Of a stretch of DNA of 64,000 nt, positions 1 to 11,172 are shown piece after piece (the stretch's first letter is position 1; the number at the start of each line of letters is the position of its first letter). The position numbers and the translations under genes are program-made. Below the pieces are notes generated by a model that was not told the origin of the DNA, made no database searches, and saw only the letters and a program-made list of their open reading frames with translations. The DNA is from Lutraria lutraria. Lineage: Eukaryota > Mollusca > Bivalvia > Venerida > Mactridae. The stretch is from contig OZ026847.1 in assembly GCA_964023205.1 (NCBI GenBank), positions 13,275,182 through 13,339,181 of the forward strand, given 5' to 3'.

Positions 1-963
1 TCTGTGTTCAGTACTTCTGGTAGGGTTGATATGCTTCTTAAAGAGAAGGTATGTTATTGACTTGTTATTTTTGTTCTGTTTTGTGGTTTCTATGAGTCCT
101 TTTCTGATGAAATACAACTTATTTTACTTGAAACAACATCGATTGGTTTGTTTAGCAGATGGAAGATAGACATTTACTATATATTCTATGTAAAATATGT
201 GTAAGGTTTATGCAAACTCTCCTCTTTAATCTAAGGGCTTTGATTCTTTACTATTTGAACTCTTCAAACCTTAGTTATGTAATACGACAACATCTAAGGT
301 CATTTAATGTGGTTTCACGAATAATAATCATAGAGACAGAAAAAAACAAGATGACCAAGCTATACCACTGCATGGTCAAGGTCAACCATTTTATGAAAAT
401 AGTATCACAGCTGATGAATTAAGATTAAAATCAGCTAACACTGAAAGTCAAAGACGAGAAAACATAGAAGAAGTGAATGTTAGAGATGATAACAATACAT
501 ATGAGGATACGCACCAAACACAAACATGTGATGAAAGTTCAGCAGGTATTGGTATTCCGTCTTCTGCAAATGATGACAAACATGACTACACCAGTCTTAA
601 CATCGGCCAAAGGGAACATGTGTACAAAGGTAATAATCATAAACAATGTCAAACTTTACCAAATTAATTACTTCGAATTATGTTTAATTCTGACTGTTTT
701 TTAATTCAATAAATTTCAAATATTAGTCGTATAATGTATTGTGAATAATGTGTATAGTACGTTTTTGTGATAATGTCAAAAGGTAATACGTTTTCTGTAG
801 TAACATAACTTCAGTTAGGTTGTTGCGAATAGTTGTATACCATGGTACCATTTTATGGCAATGTTAAACTGAAAATGATGAAATCAATCATGTTATGTCA
901 ACATGTTGCTTGTTGTAAAATTATATTTCTATCCCGACTATTTCAGATTTGACATCCGTGTAA
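1..963 (+). CDS. 3' end of Cys-rich single-pass receptor with ITAM tail (copy 1, partial)
   Basis: Three exons are visible. Exon a (1-48, starts before the window) encodes the end of a hydrophobic transmembrane segment (LCSVLLVGLICFL) and a KR stop-transfer, ending in phase 2 at a GTATGT donor. Exon b (334-629, acceptor TAG at 331-333) encodes the cytoplasmic tail with PFYEN, TYED and HDYTSL, ending in phase 1 at donor GGTAAT. Exon c (947-963, acceptor TTTCAG) encodes only D-L-T-S-V and the stop. Joined, the tail ends in DYTSLNIGQREHVYKDL, a canonical ITAM (YxxL, 8 residues, YxxL). A match of exon structure, intron phases and tail motifs to the gene at 6457-9991 shows that they are paralogues. 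By analogy with Draper/CED-1/MEGF10-type receptors, tail phosphorylation by Src and Syk-family kinases would signal engulfment or immune recognition; that role is inference. The ectodomain lies outside the window. Confidence 0.82.
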
Positions 964-1019
964 GGAAACTGAGATACAATGGTATTCCCCATGCTGTATG
1001 AACGACAATCCCAAGACTA

Positions 1020-1025
1020 AATAAA
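1020..1025 (+). promoter_or_regulatory. candidate polyadenylation signal, receptor copy 1
   Basis: AATAAA lies 57 bases after the stop codon of receptor copy 1. It is the first such hexamer downstream, so a short 3' UTR is likely. Confidence 0.5.
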
Positions 1026-2424
1026 GAAGGCTGACACAAAAGGCATTTTCAACGAAGACTTAATTCTGAAAATTAGCACAAATGCATACAATATCGCAAA
1101 AGATGGAGATCCATTGGATTATTAAAAACAGATGAATGTACATGTATAAAACTATAAATATATAACTATTGTTAATACTAAAATCAGGAGTACTTCAAGA
1201 TTGCAATTTCAAAGATTGTGATTTAAGCTGTTTTGTTGGAATATTCATAATAAGAAACTAATAATGTATCAATTATTATGCATATATTCTTAAATGCAAC
1301 TATTTTCCGAATGAATTTTTCAATGATACATGTAGCTTAAACTTTTAACATAACTAGTAAAACTATATACACAGTGTAGATCAAATAATTAATCAGCACG
1401 GCTCTTATAAAGGTCACAGCACAACATACAGAATAAACTTGAAATACCAAACAAAACGAGATACATACATACCACACGTTGTACGTGCTGTCTCTTTCAT
1501 GTTACATGTGTCATGTATATGTATTATTGACTTTTATAACGTTCATGTTATACGTATTGTTGACTTACAAGATATTATGATACTATTCAATATTGTGACT
1601 CTTGTAACTGAAAACTCTATTTTTGTAACAACACTTATTACTTTATCTGCGACTACATGTTAATGTTATGACAATTTCTTCATAGGCTGACTTCGAAATT
1701 GGAAAAATGTTACTTCCCGACAAAGAAGTTGTTGTTGGAGATTCTCAATTCATCAAACAATTGAAATTTAAAATGTTTTGCGTAGTTACCAATAAATACA
1801 TAGAAAACAAAAACCTTAGATAGAGCGGTTATGGGGAAATGAGACCATACTCTTCCTTATCATATATTTTAAAACGTCTCATGTTTCCAATTCTCAGTAT
1901 AATGTGTTTCCATTATATCTATGTAAATTATACTAATAATATATTTTTCACTATTTAAATTAAATTCTGTGTTCCAAAAATCTATATTTACTTATACTTA
2001 TTGCAAATAAGTATTTAGTGTGACATGTGGTGCACTGATAACTAAAATGTGGGTTGAGTCTAGAGATTGGTCTCAAAACCCCGAACCCTTGGCGAATGCT
2101 TACATAAACAGGATTCTTAGAAAACAACACATGCAAAATATCCCATCTTTCCAAAGAATACCCCCCCCCCCCCCTCCAAGTGAATCTCCCATCTCAAAAC
2201 TCACCGACAATGACATAACTTATTTCAGAGTACCCTTGCAAGTATTGACATTATTATACATATGCATGTATACTAACCTTAGAACTCAATGACATGATAA
2301 ATGCATTTTAATGTCAACAAGCATTTATCATTATTTCAGTGCGTGTTTAAGCTGTGTCTAGTACTATTTATTTACATAATCCTGATCATGTACTTCCTCA
2401 TGAGTTTGAAATTCATTATTTGAT
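1026..2424. other. intergenic, no gene seen
   Basis: AT-rich sequence after receptor copy 1 with only short, uncharacteristic ORFs. A run of 14 C (about 2161-2174) is the only notable simple tract. Confidence 0.5.
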
Positions 2425-2570
2425 TTAAACTTCCTAGTAGCTTGACTAGGGACATTTTTGAAATGTTATAATTGCAAGATTTATGATAACCGCGTTCACA
2501 GACAAATAAATCCGGGTGATTAACGATCGCGAAACAGATTTTGATACTGACAAAAAGACATGAAGACAAA
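2425..2570 (+). repeat. diverged duplicate of receptor copy 2 5' flank
   Basis: This stretch aligns by eye, with gaps, to about 6200-6350, just upstream of the signal-peptide exon of receptor copy 2. Shared blocks in order are TTAAACTTCCT, TTGACT.G.GACAT, TTTGAAA, AGATTTA.GATA, GTTCA.AGA and AATAAATCCG, then AATACTGACA versus GATACTGACA. No start codon with a signal peptide follows here. It is best read as a relic of the tandem duplication that made the receptor cluster, or of a lost third copy. A dispersed repeat inserted at both places is the alternative. Confidence 0.55.
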
Positions 2571-4084
2571 CGTGAAGGATTTCGATGAAGTTTTTTGAAT
2601 GTGTGAATTTCAAGGAAAATAGGTTTTAAAAAGTTTAAACCGGAGTGCATACATGTTTAGTCTAATATGCCTTCAATCATCACGTAGTGTCAGGGGCAGG
2701 TAATCCAAACTCACACAGTTTGTGAAATTTGATACATACCAAAAATTGGAGACAAAGCACAATTTCCTTATACAAAAGTATCATACTCACATGCATTGAT
2801 TTAATTATTACATATTTCTGATTTGAAATAGTTTTGTACAAATACCTGTTTAGTGTATTCCTTTGATGTCTAATTTCAAGAATTAAGTTTGTTTAAATTG
2901 TGCAAATGCTATATAACAAGGCTTTCAATAAACTTTGTTAAATTGGTAACCGTAACACTTGCGATCACATAATTCTGTCTTTAAAATGATCAGAAAATTG
3001 AAAGTAAAGTTAGTCCCTTAAAAGCTGCGATATTGAATTCACTAATAACCTCGAAAAAAGGCGTTTCAATTTCGTGCAAATAAAGATGGATGCATTACGA
3101 TCATTTCATTAGAAGGACCGTTTTTCCAACCTTTCTTTTTTCAATATAAATATACATTATATAATGTGATCTATTTACATTAATAAATGTTGCAGATTTG
3201 TGTATTTGTACCATTGAATTTGCCATGTATGTCAAAAATATATTTATAACGACGTGCAATAAGGTAAAACAATAAAGATTGTGTTAAAATCATCGTGTGT
3301 GCATTCCTAAAGAAGTTAAAATATTATCTAATTAATGTATCATATACGTTTGTAAAGTTTAACACCGTGTAATGCGATACAAGTGATAAGAGATGATCTT
3401 CTGCTAATTAAGATCAGGTGATCAGTAAAATTATGTGCTTGTGTGGTGGACGAGTAACTTAAAGATAAATGATGTGGATATATCACTGTGTAAAATACTG
3501 ATTATAATTTATTTTATAAATAATATTTCTATGAGAAAGCATTATTTTATTGAGCGTTCAATGTTTTATTACTGTTAACATTGAAAAAATACCAAAACGT
3601 TTTCTATATCGTATGTTTCCTCTGAACATGTCTTAATTCTAACAGTTGACCTTCATCACTTCATCGTTTTGACACCATCCACTTTTCTTATCCGAAGTGG
3701 TATCTGATTCTCGGTAATAGTTTTAACATCAATGTTTCATTTCCACTAGTGATATTAAATGAATAATACATCATTAAATCTATTTCTCTTTGTAATAATT
3801 GTTTATGCATTGGTGTGTAAATTCACGAATACAAGAATATCTCAACTGATATGTCCATAACTGGAAGTTAAACTGACTTCTTTATACTGAATTTCGTATC
3901 TAAGAAACAGTATTCTATATTATGAATCCTTCCTGTAATATATTCGAACAACAATTTTATTACTGATGGACAATACCGTTTTTACCCACTAAATGGGCGG
4001 CTGGAGACGCAGTGTAATTTATTAATCTCAATAATATTCTATGTCTCATCAAATTCAGTAACTACGAAAAGATCGGACACAACC
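2571..4084. other. intergenic, no gene seen
   Basis: AT-rich non-coding sequence. I see no open frame with recognisable content, no RNA gene and no clear repeat ends. Confidence 0.5.
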
Positions 4085-4440
4085 TTTTATACCTTTAAGC
4101 CACTGTCACACGTTACCGGATAGCGTTAACGGACGTCCGACGGAGAACAAAATTCTTGATCCGTTTGTGTACGTTCGCATGCATTTCTTGTCCGTATCTC
4201 ATTCGGCAAACGCACTCATTGACTGGCGAGGTCCGTTACGAACGGATTCCTCCGGACAAGGCCGACTTCTGGATGTACGGTAGCTAAGCGTTGGCATATG
4301 GTTTGTTAGGAATTCGTCCGTTCCTCGTCCAGTAATTTTCCAGTTCGCATTCGTTGATGTCCGGTGAACCGAAATCGCAGTTGACATGCAACGGTTCAAA
4401 AGAGGTGTTTTGGACACTAACCGAAGGTGGTTCAGTGGAC
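4085..4440. repeat. GC-shifted insert, probably transposon-derived
   Basis: Base composition changes abruptly from AT-rich flanks to a CG-rich block with repeated 'cggacg/gtccg/ccgga' words, starting near CACTGTCACACG. The composition and word repetition resemble a DNA-transposon fragment, but I could not find matching terminal inverted repeats or a target duplication. A 94-codon open frame on the minus strand crosses it with no recognisable motif. Confidence 0.3.
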
Positions 4441-4689
4441 GAGTACTGACAAGTAATGATGAATAATGAAAAATTCTGTCCACTTTAAATTTCTCTGCAT
4501 GGTCTTAATCTTATCGTTCATATCTATGGTACATTTACGTGATACTTTAAACAGATATTTTCCAACAGAATTGGGTGCCGAGTACGCAAAAAAATCCGTA
4601 AACATGCCGTACTGCCAGCAAACACTATTAGCATTTGATTTGCTTTACGTCTTTCATTAAAATATACAATTCAAGAATAATCACTATTA

Positions 4690-5800
4690 TGGACTATTCT
4701 TCGCCTGTATGGGGATTTAAAAATTACCCTAAAATAGTAACTGTCCACTACAGAATCCTTAAGTATTATCTCGGAGTTCATAAATGTACATGAACACCAG
4801 TTATTCAAGGTGAAACTGGTTTAATACCACCTCATATTAGACGAAAACTATCAGTGTTACGATTGCAGAAAATATGAATTTGCATGAATGGAAATATAAT
4901 TATTTAACGATTTTTTTATTTTGATTTAAATAAATATAGAAATAATTGGTCTAAAGAAATTAAACAAATATTTGATGAAATGGACAAGAGAGAAAACTTT
5001 GTGAAAAATCAATATTTCATAGTAAAAGTTACACATAGAAATAACTGAAAATATACTTTTGGAAAAATTTAAACTCAAATGGTTAAATTTCTTCTCAATC
5101 AAGACTTGATGTATATAAACAAGTAAAGAGTACTTTTGAATGTGAACTCTATATAAAAATGAATATGCAAAAGCATTTGAGATCTGTCCTTACTCAACTC
5201 CGATCTGGAATATTCCCTTAAATATTCAAACAAGGCGTTTTCTAAATATTCTAAGAGAATCTAGGATTATGCAAGCAATGTAATTAAATACTTGATTAGT
5301 TGAAACTGAGATTCGTTTATCTTTATCTGTCAAAGATTCGCGATCTTAAGAGATAAATTTCACCCCTAAATATTACCAATAACAATGATTTCTATGACAC
5401 TCTTTAGCTTTTTTGTATTCTATAAGCTATTAAAGCCTTAAGTATGTTCATCAACGAAACTTTAAAATGTCGAATCTAATTATTATAAAAAAAATTTTCT
5501 TCCTTCATCATATATTTTTCACTTACTTAATAACGTCATTTATTCTATCATACCTACATTTATAACACATTTGGTATATAATTACAAACTGTGTCTATAC
5601 AACTTATGATAAAATGGGTTTTATTTTCCTTTTCATTCTGTGTTTCTTGTTATGTTTATGTATTAAATGTTTTCGTATGGAATGTATTTTAGGAACAGTA
5701 TAAGTGAGTGATAGGCCTTATTAGGCTTTGGTTTTGCAAAACATTTACGTATATATGTAACTTTGTGTATTTCCTTATAATGCCTGTCACTATAATAAAA
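4690..5800 (+). pseudogene. decayed non-LTR retrotransposon, ORF2 C-terminal part
   Basis: Broken reading frames give phrases typical of the region after the reverse transcriptase in CR1/L2/Jockey-group elements: S-P-V-W-G-F (4696 on), Y-Y-L-G-V-H-K-C-T, G-E-T-G-L-I-P-P-H-I-R-R-K-L, N-W-S-K-E-I-K-Q-I-F, and (about 5173) H-L-R-S-V-L-T-Q-L-R-S-G-I-F-P-L-N-I-Q-T-R-R-F. Stops and frameshifts interrupt every segment. The intact part of 24.27-26.64 kb has the same order (V-W-G-Y, G-E-L-G-R-Y-P-L, H-P-L-R-I-Q-T-G-R-F). The 3' end is placed near the AATAAA-like tail at about 5790-5805, with low precision. Confidence 0.7.
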
Positions 5801-6199
5801 TAAACAATACATTTGTATATATATATTTGTGAAAAGACATGTACTGTAATTTACATGTACATAGTTGTAACGAAATCATGTGAATTACCATCGTGCTTTT
5901 AAAATGTGTACGTACCACAAATACACATACTAGTACTGTACACTTTGTTTCTGTCCATGGTGCTGTTTTATTTCTTTTTATTTTGTTATTTTCATAGTTT
6001 ACCACAGAACATTTATGAAGTTTGTAAATATACATGTAATTGTACTTCAAAGCTTTTTATAATATTTCATAAAATTAATTATGTTGTCAATGAGTTGTTG
6101 TGGCACTTGAATGTTTGCATAAACAGTATTTCAGTATTTTTGTGTAGATATGCCTGCACATTAACTGCCTCGTGTTATTTTACGTTAAGAATTGTAAAT

Positions 6200-6456
6200 T
6201 TTCAACTTAAACTTCCTTGTTGTTGACTTGAGACATGTTTGAAACATGAACTTCGTGAGATTTAAGATAATTGTTCATAGATGAATAAATCCGAGGTCAT
6301 TCCCGACTGTGATCACTATTCTTGAAGCTTCATTTTAATACTGACATGCACAAAAATGTTGTATATTGGTGGTACAAAATCGGTTATACATTTAGAATTT
6401 AGTAATAATGAACTTGATTCGGTTACAATTGATAAATACAAACAGTTCTGATTACA
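6200..6456 (+). promoter_or_regulatory. 5' flank and probable 5' UTR of receptor copy 2
   Basis: Sequence directly before the signal-peptide start codon. About 6200-6350 is similar to 2425-2570, which points to retention after duplication. I see no strong TATA box or initiator that would fix the transcription start. Confidence 0.35.
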
Positions 6457-9400
6457 ATGAAGCATGCAGGAAAGGCTGTTTTGTGTTTGTGTGTAGCAGT
6501 TGTATTGACCGGAGGTAATTATAATTCTAGTTTGTTTATATTCATCGTATTAGTTTAGTTAACTGTTTTATTACATGAAAAGTCTTTTATTCAAAAACAT
6601 AAACCATTGAGGATAACAGTCTGATTCGAATCGAGTTTAAATGCATCATTTGACAAACAGAAATGTATGTCAACCATAAAGAAAGATGAATACATAACAA
6701 ATAACGACTTATAGTACTGGCTAATGAATATTACACTGGTTCTATTTTTAGATTGGGAAAACACGAAATTTTCCTTTAATATAAAGTTACACCGTTGATT
6801 ATTACAATTGTAATCTATACATTTATGTTATATGATGGATCTGGCTTTAACCCAGTCAAAATGTGTTTGATTATAGATCATATAATAATAAGTAATAATT
6901 CATTGTTTATTATTTGTTGTTCAAATTGTTATGTCCAACATCTGACATACTTCGTTTTAGTTAAATGGTGGATGATCAGTCATCCAGTATTGTATCTTTA
7001 AGTTATATTCTTTATGTTGACAAAATCGGCACTGAGTGCATATGGCCAATATGCATTTATAACATAATTAACACGAATATACATACATAATACAGACATG
7101 CAAAAAGAAAAAACATCCTTACAGAAAAGAACGTACACAAAACGGGCACCAGAAATAATTACACAGATATAGTAACAAAAGACAGAAGTTGATTTGGGAT
7201 AAACGTTGTAGTGACAGAGATTACAAAAATTTATAACAGATTTGGTAAAGATTCCTTCCTAATATAAAAAGCTTCTTGCAGAAATTTAGCATAGATAATT
7301 TTCACTATTAATCGACATCATGGAAATGAATCTACTGTCATTTGGCAAAGATATTTTACCCAAATTTATTTTCCTAATTACATCGTATTTCGGAAAACAC
7401 ATCATGGAATGGTAATCTGATTCGATTTGATTTGAATTGCACATTTTACATAGTCGATTTTCTCTAGCTACATTTCTAACTCGATTAAATGTACGTTTGT
7501 TCTTAAGCAAACTGTGAACAATGCCCCACAGACTGTGAGACTTGCATGGACAATGCTACATGTAACTCTTGCCATGGTGGATTTTGGCTTTCTGGATCTT
7601 CGTGTTTGCAGTGTTCTAACAATTGTGCAACTTGCTTATCTTCGTCTTTCTGTAGTACGTGCAAGCCTGAATATTATTGGCCTCATACAAACTGTATGTC
7701 AGAATGTTTGAGGGATTGTTTAAACAGTCAATGTGACGATACAGATGGAACATGCACAGCGTGCCCTAGTCATCGTTATGGTAATTACTGCAAAAAGGAT
7801 TGTACACTTTGTAAGAATGAGAAATGTAACAAAACACGTTGTGTAGACGGTTGTAAAACTGGATATTATGAACACAGAAGTAAAGAAGTGTTCAATTTGT
7901 TTTAATTGTTCTACAAACTGTGCATCTTGTCAGAGTCTGTTCCTATGCGAGTCATGTAAAGATGGATACTATTTGAGAGATTTTGGTGCTAGCACATCTT
8001 GTATTCTGTGCAATACTCACTGTACAAAATGTACAGATGATTACAATTGCTTGCACTGTGAAGCTGGCAATTACGGAATTAATTGTGAATACCACTGTTC
8101 AGACACCGTACAAAATTGTACAGTTTGCAATGGAACAGTTTGGGACAATATGACATGCCAACAATGTGAACATGGTATGGTTTTATACAATAATACATGC
8201 AAGACAGCTCAAGCAGGTAGTTGCCCAAATAATTGTGCAAACTGCGCTCCTACTAACATGTGTATGTCATGTAGGGCCGGATGGTATGGCTCACTTTGTA
8301 ATAAATCTTGTGGTGATGAAATAGTTAATTGCATCGAATGTCATGAACAAAAATCCGCAGCATTGACATGTACGTTATGCACTGATCAATATACATTACT
8401 GAATGGTGATTGTATTTTATCAACAACGTCAACGGTATCGAACACGCTACAACAGACAGATAGGACAATTTCAAAGAGTTTGACTATATCAACAGCAATC
8501 AATACGCATCTACTAAAGTCACTTACAGGTTAGGACAATTTAATATTCTGTCACAAAATGTATATACTGTTAGGCAAACATTTAAAAAGTATAATGATAT
8601 ACTTTTCTACAGACATTATTCCAAATAAATGAGAAGTCTCTTCTTTGTTATTCTTGGTAGATTTGTGTATTAGTGTGGTAAAATACACGGGTAATTTACT
8701 TCTTTCGCTCGTACCAGGGATGCTCCTTTGTCTTGTATGTTTCGAAGCAATGATATATTTTGATTTGATCTACTTGGCACATCATTAATATCTTACTCAT
8801 AAACCCGTATATACACAGCATTGTTCTCAACTTGAGCACATTATACTTCGAGAATGAATTACATGTATTTATTACTTAACAATCATTATTGTTTGAATGG
8901 TACCAATTATTATGAAATCTCATGCATGTAAATATATTTTATCATAAGCTCTAATTTATTCGTAAGTTCTATTACAACTTCAGCCTCTACGACAGAGAGT
9001 ACAGAGAATTTTCATCTAAACACATTCTTTGTTGGACTTTTTTCTGGCTTTGGAATCAGTATTTGTACAATAATACTGACTGGTATTGTATGCACATTGA
9101 GGAGAAGGTGCGAGTTGGTTTTTTTTCGTCGTATCACTTATAATTAACAGTTACAGTATAAATTCAACAAAAGTAATCCAAGTATTCTTATGAAATGACA
9201 TAATAATGCAATCCGTCTAAATTCGGATGATATATTCCAGATTTCAAGAACTTGTTCGTATACTTCATTGATTCTAAAAATGATACAAAAGTAAATTTAA
9301 AATTTGACAACTGTGTTACTTTCTAGAAAACAATTACACCGTGCTGACGATTCAGGAAGTTCTCCTGGTCAAATGGGGCCATTCTATGAAAACACAAGCC

Positions 9401-9991
9401 TTATGGATATAGAATCACGACAAGAGTCCCAACAACAATTGACTAATCTTGATAATAATATTGATGTCATGCGGCAAACGCCTATAGATGGTGAAAGAGT
9501 GTCAGCGATTGAGATCCCATCAACTTCAAATGCTGATCAACACGACTACTCTAGTCTGGCCATATGTCAAGACGAACATGTATACAAAGGTATCGGGCAT
9601 AAAGTTATCTCTCTATTGACAGACTAACCAATTCGGCCTTGTTAAAAAACGAATAATGATGCTTTTGTCATATGAAGCCTTTTAGCCATTAACTGACTAA
9701 AATAGTAAACTATTATTTGAACAAATACTTAATGATAATATCTTCTGTTATTTATTGCCCGCAGTTATAAATATTAACCTTGAAACTTGTCTTACTGCTA
9801 ATAACTGACAGTTTTTGTTGTTGTTGATTTTGTTGTTTGTTGTTTATTTTGATGTTGTCATTGTTGTTGATTTTGTTGTTGTGTTTATTGTTATTGTTAT
9901 AATTCTTATTGTTGTCCTTGTTGTTATTTTTATGTTGTTCCTCACCTGATGAGTATATTTATTTGGTATTTCAGACTTGAAGTCCATGTAA
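6457..9991 (+). CDS. Cys-rich (furin/EGF-like repeat) transmembrane receptor with ITAM tail, copy 2
   Basis: Five exons are inferred. Exon 1 (6457-6514) encodes a 19-residue signal peptide (MKHAG, then LCLCVAVVLTG). Exon 2 (7508-8528) encodes the ectodomain: regular Cys repeats of the type C-x2-C-x3-C-x2-C-x5-C-x2-C with GYY or GWYG signatures, then a Ser/Thr-rich stalk. Exon 3 (8984-9107) encodes the stalk end and a transmembrane helix (about FFVGLFSGFGISICTIILTGIVC) followed by TLRRR. Exon 4 (9327-9589) is the tail, with PFYEN. Exon 5 (9975-9991) encodes D-L-K-S-M-stop. All borders are GT..AG with consistent phases (1,1,2,1). The tail ends DYSSLAICQDEHVYKDL, an ITAM. One extra base near 7880-7883 (AAA run) shifts the frame; discounting it, all exons join into about 493 codons. 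The architecture resembles MEGF10/CED-1/scavenger receptors, so an engulfment or recognition role is inferred. An alternative exon 2 acceptor is CAG at 7529-7531. Confidence 0.8.
7286..7507 (-). pseudogene. LINE ORF2 C-terminal fragment, antisense, in intron 1 of receptor copy 2
   Basis: The minus strand reads R-E-N-R-L-C-K-M-C-N-S-N-Q-I-E-S-D-Y-H-S-M-M-C-F-P-K-Y. This matches the Cys/His cluster at the C-terminus of the LINE at 26.2 kb (N-E-R-Y-C-I-Y-C-N-S-N-D-I-E-D-E-Y-H-F-M-C-I-C). The fragment therefore derives from a related non-LTR element inserted opposite to the host gene. Its 5' boundary reaches the start of receptor exon 2, so the T-rich tract before the exon (TTTGTTCTTAAG on the plus strand) is LINE-derived. 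No full element is present. Confidence 0.7.
9815..9945. repeat. TTG/GTT-rich simple repeat in last intron of receptor copy 2
   Basis: Imperfect GTT/TTG trinucleotide-rich tract within the intron between the tail exon and the 17-nt terminal exon. Confidence 0.7.
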
Positions 9992-10297
9992 AGATACATA
10001 ATATGTATTGTTGTCGCATGAATAACCATGATGCAGATTCGTCAATTGACATTTAACACCAATATAAACTGAAACCTCAAACTTGTTGACTAGCGGCTCC
10101 AAGAAGATTCCATATGCAGTATGTTCGGTCTCTCCAGGTAGGCCGAGTTCCATACTTGAAAAAGGAATGCACGATACCATCGTAGAATCAAAGGAGATAC
10201 TATTATCTTATGTCAAAAATAGACACCATTAATTACATTGTTGTATGCAAGACTATTTGAGTTTTGACAGGCCTTGAGGTGTTTTGTGGACAGGATA

Positions 10298-10303
10298 AAT
10301 AAA
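10298..10303 (+). promoter_or_regulatory. candidate polyadenylation signal, receptor copy 2
   Basis: AATAAA about 307 bases after the stop codon of receptor copy 2. It is the first full hexamer downstream and would give a 3' UTR of about 330 bases. Confidence 0.45.
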
Positions 10304-10443
10304 CTGAAATGTCTTTGGAATATTTAGTAGAAAAAAGTATGCTCACTTATATTCATTTTTGTGTTTTTTTAATAAATGTATTAACATTGTTATTTACATG
10401 CCGTTTGTTCCTCGATTAGACATCCATTTTGATTTATACGGCG

Positions 10444-10792
10444 CAGGGCTCCAGATAAGGGACGTATGTGCGTAAATACGCATTAGTTTTCCCGAAATAC
10501 GCATAAAAAATATTTCTAGAGCGAACCAATACGCACTTAAAATCCCGGGTACTCGTTTTATTCGATTAAAATGCGTAACTATCAAATCAAAAGTATTATC
10601 TGTGACTATAGTGATTTAGTGATTTAATTGAACATATTGAATAAGGCAAATGTATAGTACGTATATAAGCTACATGTACATTCTTCACTGGATGCAGAAC
10701 AAGTTCATAAATTAAATATAGAAGAACACAAAACTGCAAAGTACACTTAAAAGGTAAAATACCCCTTGTCCAAATATTTATCTGGAGCCCTG
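10444..10792. mobile_element. non-autonomous hAT-type MITE
   Basis: Perfect 15-bp terminal inverted repeats are seen: CAGGGCTCCAGATAA at 10444-10458 and its reverse complement at 10778-10792. The flanks are 8-bp near-identical duplications, ATACGGCG (10436-10443) and AAACGGCG (10793-10800). An 8-bp target duplication and CAG..CTG ends are hallmarks of the hAT superfamily. At 349 bp it has no coding capacity and would depend on an autonomous relative. Confidence 0.85.
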
Positions 10793-11172
10793 AAACGGCG
10801 TCTTCATATAAAATATATAAAAACTTTCTAAGAGTATAGTCAATTTGGGACTAAGTTAAACACATAGACACAATCTCTACGTCCTTGTTTCGGCTTACCA
10901 TACAGACCATATTTGTTTCTGGCAATCCAAGACTTGTTTTTGTCTCGGTAATGAGTTCCTTGTCGTTACTTTAAAATTATATCTCCTAACTACAGATAAC
11001 TATCTACCTATTATCATTCCCGGTCGTACATTGTTTCACCTAACCCATACTAGTACACTTGATATGTTCGTCTGTATGCATGTGATTGCGACTGTCCTTT
11101 TATTCAACTGCTCTTAAAATCATGTTGATTCAAATTTCATGACAAAGTTTTGAATTAGCACTTACTTGACAT

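Noticed and set aside
2161..2174. Poly-C tract (also about 12217-12229 and 14163-14177) as functional motif
   Set aside because: Homopolymer tracts; the one at 14163 is part of the transposon end, and the others have no context.
4199..4483. 94-codon minus-strand ORF
   Set aside because: It lies across a CG-shifted repeat-like block, has no motif, and extends into AT-rich flank; a chance frame.
5790..6226. 86- and 106-codon overlapping frames
   Set aside because: AT-rich low-complexity translation (Tyr, Cys, Phe, Ile) on opposite strands without recognisable content.
9844..10029. Thr/Ile-rich minus-strand ORF
   Set aside because: A shadow of the TTG/GTT simple repeat in the last receptor intron.
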